Assembly (NCBI GenBank): GCA_026983935.1
Contig: JALSTC010000751.1
Coordinates: forward strand, 1 to 7,418
Length of the DNA: 7,418 nucleotides
DNA from: Ardenticatenia bacterium
GTDB lineage: Bacteria; Chloroflexota; Anaerolineae; Aggregatilineales; Ch27
Direction of reading: 5' to 3'
Part shown: positions 1-5,357 of the stretch, piece by piece
How the letters are laid out: each line of letters starts with the position of its first letter
Position numbering within the stretch: the first letter of the stretch is position 1
Position numbers and translations under genes: made by a program
The notes under the pieces: generated by a model
Database searches by the model: none
What the model was told of the DNA's origin: nothing
The model's input: the letters and a program-made list of their open reading frames with translations, nothing else

Positions 1-280
1 GTTCCTTGCGAAGGTAGTTCACGACATCTTCCGCTGGTTCGTCCTGCACTGTACCATGAATCGTCAAAATACTCCCTGTAATGGAGACTTCAATATCCTC
101 CGCCTTAACATTTGCAGGGGGACTTGTCTTGACTATCACAGCATCTTCCGTTTCGTACATGTCAATGGCAAGCTCCGGGCCGCTTACGGCTGCAAGACCA
201 TCTTCCAGGAGGCGGTTTACGTGTTTGCGCAGGTCACCTAGCTGCTTGCGCAGTGGCTTCCAGTCCGTGAAAGGTGGCAT
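1..280 (-). CDS. Small heat shock protein, Hsp20/alpha-crystallin family (partial; 3' end beyond window)
   Basis: ATP-independent holdase chaperone that would bind unfolding proteins in the cytoplasm and keep them refoldable by Hsp70/Hsp100 systems (family knowledge). Ninety-three residues are visible before the window edge. Residues 1-33 form a short amphipathic arm (TDWKPLRKQL, then HVNRLLEDGL). From PELAIDMYETEDAVIV (35-50) the sequence follows the first strands of the alpha-crystallin domain, including KTSPPANVKAEDIEVSI and ILTIHGTVQ. The remainder of the domain and the C-terminal IxI-type tail lie outside. The ATG at 278-280 is supported by a strong AGGAGG (complement of 288-293) seven bases upstream. 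The gene sits 179 bases after the GTPase gene, with a possible terminator between, so it may be its own transcription unit. No CIRCE element is seen upstream. Family assignment is fairly secure; the link to the upstream signalling genes is only positional. Confidence 0.88.
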   Translation of the reverse strand, partial: MPPFTDWKPLRKQLGDLRKHVNRLLEDGLAAVSGPELAIDMYETEDAVIVKTSPPANVKAEDIEVSITGSILTIHGTVQDEPAEDVVNYLRKE

Positions 281-371
281 GGATTATCCTCCTGAATGTT
301 ATTCTCGCATGGTGTATCTGGTATTGAATACGTAGAAGCGTGCAGAGGGTTTTGCGCGTGGTATTTGTTTG

Positions 372-422
372 GGGGCACAGCCTGGATGAACGAATCGAAC
401 CGCCGCTATGAAAAAGTGCCCC
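372..422. repeat. 7-bp perfect inverted repeat with 37-nt spacer
   Basis: GGGGCAC at 372-378 is perfectly complementary to GTGCCCC at 416-422; a G-T wobble at 371/423 could extend it. It lies in the non-coding gap between the GTPase and Hsp20 genes. The right arm is also part of the possible terminator at 411-453, so the two foldings exclude each other. The spacer carries GGTTCGATTC on the minus strand, which resembles a tRNA T-arm, but no five-base T stem or anticodon arm can be built. It may be an RNA structure in the Hsp20 leader or chance. Confidence 0.35.
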
Positions 423-453
423 TTGGCCTGCGAGTACTTTTCCGACCTGGGCA
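411..453 (-). terminator. Possible intrinsic terminator after the GTPase gene
   Basis: Beginning seven bases past the TGA of the GTPase gene, the minus strand reads TGCCC, A, GGTC, a 15-base loop, GGCC, AAG, GGGCA, then CTTTTT. This gives a 5-bp plus 4-bp stem (one G-U pair) with a small 1x3 internal loop, followed by five U residues. It is weaker than a textbook terminator because of the internal loop and short U tract, but its place right after a stop codon is apt. It would end transcripts of the upstream cluster and separate Hsp20. Confidence 0.4.
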
Positions 454-459
454 ATCGCT

Positions 460-990
460 TCAGGAAGGCGCTGTCTTTTCAATCAGTTCTATGATTTGCA
501 GAAGTACCTGACGCACACTGGATTTCTGCGTGGCCACACAGGGCATGACGGTGATGTCCGCTCCTGCTTTGGTTCCCCGCCGGACTTCAGAGAGACTCGC
601 TGCGCCGTCAAGGTCGGTTTTGTTGGCTGCAACAAGGTAGGGGACTGCCTGGAAACTAGAGAAGAGCTCAATTAACTCTGCAACCTCCGGGAAGGACGGT
701 GGATCGGTGCTGTCTGCGAGCACAATAAAACCGTTCATCTCAGTCGCGAGGATTTCCCACATGAAATCAAAACGTGCCTGGCCCGGTGTGCCATGCAAAT
801 GCAGAACCTTGCCGTCCAGTTCGACGCGCCCATAATCCATGGCCACGGTAGTTTCCGCTTTGATGCCTCGATCTTCTGTTGTGATTTTTCGCTCGGTAGT
901 TACAACGGCAATGTCTGAGATCGTGCTGATAAAAGCGGTTTTTCCGGAGTTAAACGGCCCCGTCACGATGACCTTATACACCCTGGACAC
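460..990 (-). CDS. Small Ras-like GTPase (COG2229/CvnD-like)
   Basis: A 176-residue, single-domain GTP-binding protein, the usual size for bacterial Ras-like switches. The P-loop is GPFNSGKT (11-18). A probable switch I threonine lies in ETTVAMDYG (46-54). The G3 region is HGTPGQARF (66-74), G4 is NKTD (123-126), and a G5-like segment is PCVATQ (150-155). The FGTPGQ-type G3, in which the usual aspartate of DxxGQ is absent, together with the following FMWEIL segment, matches the CvnD/COG2229 group. In actinomycete conservons those GTPases work with roadblock proteins and a kinase-like sensor; MglA is a more distant relative. No roadblock gene is visible here. There is no membrane segment or lipidation signal, so it should be cytosolic. 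Translation starts at a GTG (988-990) with a strong Shine-Dalgarno. It follows the response regulator gene by 86 bases, with a possible promoter in the gap. The partner GAP or effector cannot be told from this window. Confidence 0.88.
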   Translation of the reverse strand: MSRVYKVIVTGPFNSGKTAFISTISDIAVVTTERKITTEDRGIKAETTVAMDYGRVELDGKVLHLHGTPGQARFDFMWEILATEMNGFIVLADSTDPPSFPEVAELIELFSSFQAVPYLVAANKTDLDGAASLSEVRRGTKAGADITVMPCVATQKSSVRQVLLQIIELIEKTAPS

Positions 991-995
991 GTGGC

Positions 996-1002
996 CCTCC
1001 TT
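996..1002 (-). promoter_or_regulatory. Ribosome binding site fixing the GTG start of the GTPase gene
   Basis: AAGGAGG on the minus strand ends five bases before the GTG at 988-990. A second in-frame GTG three codons later (979-981) would leave a 14-base spacing, so the first GTG is preferred. No in-frame ATG lies close by. Confidence 0.7.
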
Positions 1003-1043
1003 GGGGAAATACCAGAAATTTAAGAACAGAACGCCTTGCAGTT

Positions 1044-1072
1044 ATTGTACTCGCTGTCTCAAGGGTAAACAA
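1044..1072 (-). promoter_or_regulatory. Possible sigma-A-type promoter for the GTPase gene
   Basis: On the minus strand, TTGTTT (1067-1072) and TACAAT (1044-1049) are separated by exactly 17 bases. The -10 matches consensus at 5 of 6 positions and the -35 at 3 of 6. Transcription would begin near 1037, giving a leader of about 45 bases that contains the strong Shine-Dalgarno. It could give the GTPase expression independent of the upstream operon. Judged by eye only. Confidence 0.35.
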
Positions 1073-1076
1073 CGGC

Positions 1077-1865
1077 TTAATTCGCGTTGTTGTTTTCGCT
1101 AGTTGACGAATCTGCCTCCTCCGCCTCTTTTCCCTTATGGCGGAAGTCTACGAAGCGGTAGCCTACCCCTCGTTCTGTGAGGATATATTTGGGATTGGAG
1201 GGGTCTTCTTCAATTTTTTCTCGAAGATAGTTGATGTAGAGGCGTACGTAGTGAGCCTCATCTCTGTATTCATAGCCCCATACTTTAGCCAGCAATTGTT
1301 CATGAGGAACGGTCCAGCCTGCATTTTCAATCAAGTGATAGAGCAGCCGGTATTCTGTAGGCCGGAGTTTGATGTGCTTACCATTGACGATAACTTCTCG
1401 TCTGTTGAAGTCCACACTGAGCCGGTCGTCGATTTTCAGAATGGCAGTTTCAGGGGTGCTGGCTGGCATTTCTGCGCGTCTCAAGACCGCACGCACCCGG
1501 CTGGATAGTTCGCGAGGGCCAAATGGCTTGGTGATGTAGTCATCTGCGCCCAACTCTAATCCATAGACGCGATCGTCCTCTTCCCCTTTTGCTGTCAGCA
1601 TGATGACCGGGATATTCGAGAACTCGCGCAGGATGCGAAGTGTCTCAAAACCATCCAATTCCGGCATCATGACGTCAAGGATGACCAGGTCTGGTAGCTG
1701 AGTACGAATGACCTCAAGCGCCTCAAGACCGTTATGGGCTTCCAGCACTTGAAATCCTTCAAGCTCCAGGTTCATTCGAATGAAGCCGATCATACGCGCC
1801 TCGTCATCCACGACGAGAATACGTTTGGGCGGTTTGGGGGCGGAACGTGGAAGTTGGCCGGTCAT
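1077..1865 (-). CDS. Response regulator transcription factor, OmpR/PhoB family
   Basis: A 262-residue DNA-binding response regulator. The receiver domain spans about residues 14-130: acidic pair D20/D21, phospho-acceptor D64 within LVILDVMMPELDG, switch threonine T91 in MLTAKG, and lysine K113 in ITKPF. The winged-helix output domain spans about 144-240, with KLRPTEYRLLYHLIEN leading to VRLYINYLREKIEEDPSNP and the wing ILTERGVGYRF. Phosphorylation should drive dimerisation and promoter binding (family knowledge). The last 20 residues are an acidic, Ser/Asn-rich tail (SSTSENNNAN) beyond the usual end of the family. No histidine kinase is next to it, so it is an orphan in this view and its target genes are unknown. 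The ATG at 1863-1865 has only a weak purine-rich stretch (AAAGAGAG) upstream. It lies 35 bases after the 80-residue gene and is probably co-transcribed with it. Family call is secure; the signal it answers to is not known. Confidence 0.95.
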   Translation of the reverse strand: MTGQLPRSAPKPPKRILVVDDEARMIGFIRMNLELEGFQVLEAHNGLEALEVIRTQLPDLVILDVMMPELDGFETLRILREFSNIPVIMLTAKGEEDDRVYGLELGADDYITKPFGPRELSSRVRAVLRRAEMPASTPETAILKIDDRLSVDFNRREVIVNGKHIKLRPTEYRLLYHLIENAGWTVPHEQLLAKVWGYEYRDEAHYVRLYINYLREKIEEDPSNPKYILTERGVGYRFVDFRHKGKEAEEADSSTSENNNAN

Positions 1866-1900
1866 TTAGATATGGCTCTCTTTCGCACTTATAGCGGCGG

Positions 1901-2143
1901 TTATTCGCGGTAGAAGCCGAAGACTTCCTCTTCTTGCTCGGAAGGTAGAACCTCGATGAAATTGATGCGCCACCATGGATAGATCACTGTATTGACTTCT
2001 GGCTGGATATTCCGAACTTCCTTGCCATCGCGATATCGCGGGTTATTCCCGATCAAAATCTGGTCGGTGGGTTTGGGTAGTTCCTCCACCTCAACAACGA
2101 TCGAATCTTCTCCAGCGATGTGCAGTATCAGTGAAATAGCCAT
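1901..2143 (-). CDS. Small conserved-looking protein of unknown function (80 aa)
   Basis: I do not recognise this gene with certainty. The 80-residue product begins MAISLILHIAGED and has alternating hydrophobic strands: ISLILHI (3-9), SIVVEVEEL (14-22), QILIGNNPRYRDGKEV (29-44), VNTVIYPWWRINFIEVLP (51-68), then an acidic end (EQEEEVFGFYRE). It has no signal peptide, membrane segment or cysteine. The run of short strands with an RDGKE turn and a final TVIYPWxRIxFIE strand looks like a small beta-barrel of SH3 or Sm-like type; this is inference from pattern only. A TTG two codons upstream (2147-2149) is too near the Shine-Dalgarno, so the ATG at 2141-2143 is chosen. It lies between the FHA gene (65 bases upstream) and the response regulator gene (35 bases downstream), suggesting co-transcription and perhaps an accessory role. 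Confidence 0.75.
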   Translation of the reverse strand: MAISLILHIAGEDSIVVEVEELPKPTDQILIGNNPRYRDGKEVRNIQPEVNTVIYPWWRINFIEVLPSEQEEEVFGFYRE

Positions 2144-2151
2144 GAACAAAA

Positions 2152-2157
2152 CTCCTT
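2152..2157 (-). promoter_or_regulatory. Ribosome binding site deciding the start of the 80-aa gene
   Basis: AAGGAG on the minus strand sits eight bases before the ATG at 2141-2143. It is only two bases from the alternative in-frame TTG at 2147-2149. Normal spacing therefore selects the ATG. Confidence 0.7.
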
Positions 2158-2208
2158 ACGAAGGCCTGATTACGCAGTGTGTGTTCATTATCCCGCTGAG
2201 GAGACTGC

Positions 2209-2706
2209 TTATTGGAAGTAGATATGCAGCACCAGTTTCCCCAAACGGATTTCATCTCCATCATGCAAAATTCGTGGCTGCTGTGGCGTCAGCCGTTGGC
2301 CGTTCAGGTATGTGCCGTTGATGCTGCCCATATCGATGATGGTGAGTGTATCCTCATTGCGTTGCAGCGTGGCGTGCATACGCGATATCCCTTTTTCCAG
2401 TGCTCCAAAGGGGGTCAGGTCAAGATCAGGTTTGGTGTCACTGGTAGGGTCGAGCCGCCCCAGTATGAGTTCTCGGTTCAATTGCAGTATGATCGGCTCC
2501 TCAGCGTCCCGGATGTGTATGATGATGGAAGTATTGTTACCCAGCCTTGCTGTGCCCCAGGTCGCTTTCATTCCTAACTCGTCGGGTGCATTCTGCAACT
2601 GCCTGGTTGCTTCAGCCGCTCCCTCCCCAAAGATCGGGTGTCCGCATTCCTCGCAGAACATGGTGCCTTCACGATTACGGCTTCCGCAGTATGGGCATAT
2701 TCTCAT
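2209..2706 (-). CDS. Zinc-ribbon and FHA-domain protein (phosphothreonine reader)
   Basis: A 165-residue soluble protein with two recognisable parts. Residues 1-25 are a zinc ribbon with two CxxC knuckles (C4/C7 and C18/C21: CPYCGSRNREGTMFCEECG). Residues about 61-163 are a forkhead-associated (FHA) domain with its conserved binding residues: GR (83-84), SRMH (108-111), NGT (130-132) and NG (135-136). FHA domains bind phosphothreonine peptides, so this is the natural reader of the kinase two genes upstream in the same direction. The linker (26-60) contains EATRQLQ (32-38); T34 could be a phosphorylation site that the protein's own FHA domain might bind, as in the mycobacterial regulator GarA/OdhI (by analogy). 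ATRQL also occurs in the phosphatase tail. The loop between GR and SRMH is rather long (23 residues). The ATG at 2704-2706 has a moderate AGAAAGG upstream. It lies 72 bases after the J-VWA gene. Confidence 0.92.
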   Translation of the reverse strand: MRICPYCGSRNREGTMFCEECGHPIFGEGAAEATRQLQNAPDELGMKATWGTARLGNNTSIIIHIRDAEEPIILQLNRELILGRLDPTSDTKPDLDLTPFGALEKGISRMHATLQRNEDTLTIIDMGSINGTYLNGQRLTPQQPRILHDGDEIRLGKLVLHIYFQ

Positions 2707-2778
2707 CGTATATAAAACCTTTCTGGATGATTGACCGCCGCCTGCATTTCTTACATACTCCGGATAAGTCCGTCCTGA

Positions 2779-4278
2779 CTATTTCGTTGAGGGTGGGGGC
2801 AGTTCCAGTAGGAGTGCCCGTGTCCCATATTTCAATGCTTTTTGCCCTTCGTCAGACAGCATAGCCGTGCGTGCAACACGTCGTGCCTCGGCCAGCGCTG
2901 CACGGGCCAGAGACTCTTGCCCATTTTCGAGCAGGCGCGTAGCGAGGTTCTCCAATCGGCGCGTTGCTTCTCTGACATCTCCTGTGGAGAGTGCTTCCAT
3001 CGCTTTTTCTTGCATGCGATAAAGCGTTAGCTTGCCAAGTGCATTGAGAATTGCAGTTGGCGGATTCTCCTGCGGTGCTTCATCAGAAACTTCGATCGAG
3101 AAATCACTGACCACCTTGTAGCCCCGGTATCCGTCCTGCAAAATATCACCGGTTATATCTATGCGTGCAACGGTTCGGAATCTGTTCTCTGGTAATGCGG
3201 GCATCTGGATTTGCAGGATGACACTTATGGATTTGTTCTTTTCCAGACTACCCAGTGGAATATACTCTTTATCTGTGGGCAGCGGCTGGGGGTGGGGGAC
3301 AAGTCTGAAAGCATCTTCAAGCACAACGTCTGAGTCTGGTGCAACAGACAGACGCAGACGCTCAACATATGCGGCTCCCAGGCTGCGCACCCGTTCGTTG
3401 AGAAAACGTACAATGGCCGATGGTGCGTTAATGTACGTTGACGAACCGCCTGTTTTTGAAGCAAGTTTGTCCAGGAAAACATCATTCCATTCCTGGCCAA
3501 TTCCGACCGTGCTGATACCTATACCCTGCTGGGAAATCTCTTCTGCCAGACGAAGACATTTCTCTTCATCCCCGTATGTGTGTCCGTCTGTGAGAAGAAT
3601 CAGATGGTTAACACTTTTGGGGTTGAGTGACTGTTCCAACTGCTTGACACCGGCCTGAAGTCCCTGAAATATCTCTGTGCCCCCATTGGCCTGCATGGTG
3701 CTTACCACAGCCTTGAGCGTGGCTGGTTCGTCTATGGTTGTTGCCGGGACAACAACCTCCGCCCGATCGCTGAAAGAAATCACTGATAGAATATCGTCGG
3801 GGTTCAAATTCTCTATGATGCGATGTGCGGCCTGCTTGACTCGTTCCAGCCGTGGCCCTTTCATGGAAGTACTGCGGTCAATCACCAATGCGAGATTCAG
3901 GGGCACCTGCCGCTGATCCTGCTCAGCATAACGTTCGTTTGGTATGATTTCGACCAGGAGATACAGTACCTGGGGCTCAGGCAGGCGGCGCAATGCACGC
4001 TTACTGGGGGTTACACGGATGTCAAAGTACGGCGGCGGAAGCCCTCGCTGCCTGATAGCAAGATTATATTCGGCCCGTGCAGAGGGATTGTTTAATACTT
4101 CGTAGGCCTCTGCGATATCGCGGAACTGCGCTACTGCACCGGGATTGGCGTTTGTGTCTGGGTGGAAGCGGCGCGCAGCCCGACGATAGGCAACCTTGAT
4201 GTCTTCTGGGGTTGCCTCAGGTGAAACGCCAAGCATCGCATAGTAGTCTTGTAGGGCTTTCATCGGTTCTGCGCTCAC
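2779..4278 (-). CDS. J-domain / von Willebrand factor A (VWA) fusion protein
   Basis: A 499-residue protein joining an Hsp40 J domain to a VWA domain. The J domain (about 10-75) runs DYYAMLGVSPEATPEDIK to the invariant HPD at 39-41 and AYEVLNNPSARAEY, so it should be able to stimulate an Hsp70 ATPase. The VWA domain (about 125-300) has an intact metal-ion adhesion site: DRSTS (D134, S136, S138), T201 in GGTEI, and D231 in LLTDGH. Residues 301-400 look beta-rich, and 408-499 are helical and Ala/Arg/Glu-rich, resembling a helical-repeat tail. No glycine/phenylalanine region, zinc finger or membrane segment is present, so it is not a classical DnaJ. The VWA part resembles COG2304-type proteins. 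It lies 40 bases after the PP2C gene, probably in the same operon. The start is uncertain: GTG at 4276-4278 or ATG at 4261-4263 (residue 6), neither with a clear ribosome binding site. Client and Hsp70 partner are unknown. Confidence 0.92.
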   Translation of the reverse strand: MSAEPMKALQDYYAMLGVSPEATPEDIKVAYRRAARRFHPDTNANPGAVAQFRDIAEAYEVLNNPSARAEYNLAIRQRGLPPPYFDIRVTPSKRALRRLPEPQVLYLLVEIIPNERYAEQDQRQVPLNLALVIDRSTSMKGPRLERVKQAAHRIIENLNPDDILSVISFSDRAEVVVPATTIDEPATLKAVVSTMQANGGTEIFQGLQAGVKQLEQSLNPKSVNHLILLTDGHTYGDEEKCLRLAEEISQQGIGISTVGIGQEWNDVFLDKLASKTGGSSTYINAPSAIVRFLNERVRSLGAAYVERLRLSVAPDSDVVLEDAFRLVPHPQPLPTDKEYIPLGSLEKNKSISVILQIQMPALPENRFRTVARIDITGDILQDGYRGYKVVSDFSIEVSDEAPQENPPTAILNALGKLTLYRMQEKAMEALSTGDVREATRRLENLATRLLENGQESLARAALAEARRVARTAMLSDEGQKALKYGTRALLLELPPPSTK

Positions 4279-4293
4279 ATTTGCCGTTAGGTT

Positions 4294-4310
4294 TGGGCCA
4301 GTTTAGCCCA
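4294..4310. repeat. Small hairpin in the PP2C to J-VWA gap
   Basis: TGGGC (4294-4298) and GCCCA (4306-4310) form a perfect 5-bp stem with a 7-base loop, filling much of the 40-base gap between the PP2C stop and the J-VWA start. No U tract follows on the minus strand, so it is not an intrinsic terminator. It might affect translation coupling or mRNA processing, but it is short enough to be chance. Confidence 0.25.
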
Positions 4311-4318
4311 TCAGTGTG

Positions 4319-5332
4319 TCAGTCGGGAATCTGTATCAGTATGGCTGAGATATTGTCCGGCCCACCGTACTCGTTCGCAATTGCTACCATGCGATTGCAG
4401 GCTTCCTGTGGAGACTCTGCATTCATGATGATGTCCATCAGTTGTTCTTCAGAAACCATATTCCATAACCCGTCACTGCAGAGCAGCAGGTATGACTCAG
4501 GCGGCAGACGACGGGTGATGGCATCCACTTCCAGATTGTCGCTTTGCCCTATGGCACGGTAGAGGACATTCTTTTGTGGGTGTTGAGATGCCTCCTCGGA
4601 AGTGAGTTGGTCGAGCTCGATCAGCCGCTGCACCAGGGAATGATCGCGCGTGATCTGTTCCAGACCGTATTCTTTGGTAACAAGGTAAGCCCGGCTGTCT
4701 CCGACGTGCACAATGTATGCCAGATCGCCGATGATCGCTGCCGCGGTAATGGTTGTGCCGCCTTCCGGTACTGACTTCACGACAACATCGTTCGCAGTCC
4801 TGACGGCTTCTGCCAATATTTCTGAGATCGTGGGTTGCGCTGCATCAGTTTCTTCCTTGTTTCCTTGCAGCATCGGTAAATATATCTTGCGGGTAACTTC
4901 TTCTGCCAATACCCTTGTCGCAATGGCCGATGCTTTCTCGCCGTCGTGATGCCCTCCCATCCCATCAGCCACAATAAAGACACCAAAATCAGGCATGTTG
5001 TCCGTGTTTCCCTGGGTTGCGAAAAACGTTAGCAGGGAGTCCTGGTTGTTGCTGCGCACCATGCCGACGTCAGTGCTTTGCCCATAAGTGATATGCTGGT
5101 TGGGGCGGGTCAATGCACTTTCGAGGGGGGGGAGCTGGCGCGTGGCTCCAAAGCCGGGTTTTTCCTGGACAGTAGCGGCGCTCTCCTCTTGAATGAGAGT
5201 AGACTCTGATGGCAATGTGTCCGCCAGCATTGAGCTGTCAGGCATATCAACAGTTGTGGCTGACGTGTTATCCGGAGAGACTTTGGTTGTCTCGGTCTGT
5301 GTGAGCCCGAGCAGACGGCGCAGTACATTCAT
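4319..5332 (-). CDS. PP2C-family Ser/Thr protein phosphatase
   Basis: A metal-dependent phosphatase that would remove phosphate from Ser/Thr residues, opposing the kinase encoded just upstream. The catalytic domain covers about residues 81-336 of 337. Key motifs: VRSNNQD (92-98), VADGMGG (121-127), HVGDSRAY (209-216), TRDHS (228-232), CSDGLW (285-290) and GGPDN (323-327). The likely metal ligands D98, D123, D287 and D326 are all present. The first 80 residues are an extra, low-complexity Ser/Thr/Glu-rich tail not typical of minimal PP2C enzymes. It contains GATRQLPPL (62-70), which shares ATRQL with the linker of the FHA protein and may be a phosphorylation/FHA-docking site (inference). No membrane segment is present, so it should be cytosolic. 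The ATG at 5330-5332 has a GGAG 12 bases upstream, a rather long spacing. It starts 25 bases after the kinase stop, strongly suggesting co-transcription. Confidence 0.95.
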   Translation of the reverse strand: MNVLRRLLGLTQTETTKVSPDNTSATTVDMPDSSMLADTLPSESTLIQEESAATVQEKPGFGATRQLPPLESALTRPNQHITYGQSTDVGMVRSNNQDSLLTFFATQGNTDNMPDFGVFIVADGMGGHHDGEKASAIATRVLAEEVTRKIYLPMLQGNKEETDAAQPTISEILAEAVRTANDVVVKSVPEGGTTITAAAIIGDLAYIVHVGDSRAYLVTKEYGLEQITRDHSLVQRLIELDQLTSEEASQHPQKNVLYRAIGQSDNLEVDAITRRLPPESYLLLCSDGLWNMVSEEQLMDIIMNAESPQEACNRMVAIANEYGGPDNISAILIQIPD

Positions 5333-5357
5333 TGTTGTGCTTTTCTCCGCATTCCGG

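Noticed and set aside
281..410. Promoter or CIRCE heat-shock element ahead of Hsp20
   Set aside because: No TTAGCACTC/GAGTGCTAA inverted repeat is present. The best -10-like site (TGC followed by GAGAAT near 301-310) has no matching -35, so the promoter of Hsp20 cannot be placed.
372..422. tRNA-like element suggested by GGTTCGATTC and a 7-bp terminal stem
   Set aside because: The T stem does not pair, no anticodon arm fits, and the span is only 51 bases, so no tRNA gene is called.
234..482. 82-codon open frame on the minus strand spanning the gap between the GTPase and Hsp20 genes
   Set aside because: It overlaps the start of Hsp20 and the end of the GTPase gene in another frame, crosses the possible terminator, and its product shows no domain-like pattern.
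2754..2777. CGGA/TCCG mini-hairpin after the J-VWA stop as a terminator
   Set aside because: The stem has four base pairs and is not followed by a U tract; read-through into the FHA gene is expected.
3161..3658. 165-codon plus-strand open frame opposite the J-VWA gene
   Set aside because: Its Ser/Arg-rich, low-complexity product is typical of antisense frames, and it lies wholly inside a well-supported gene.
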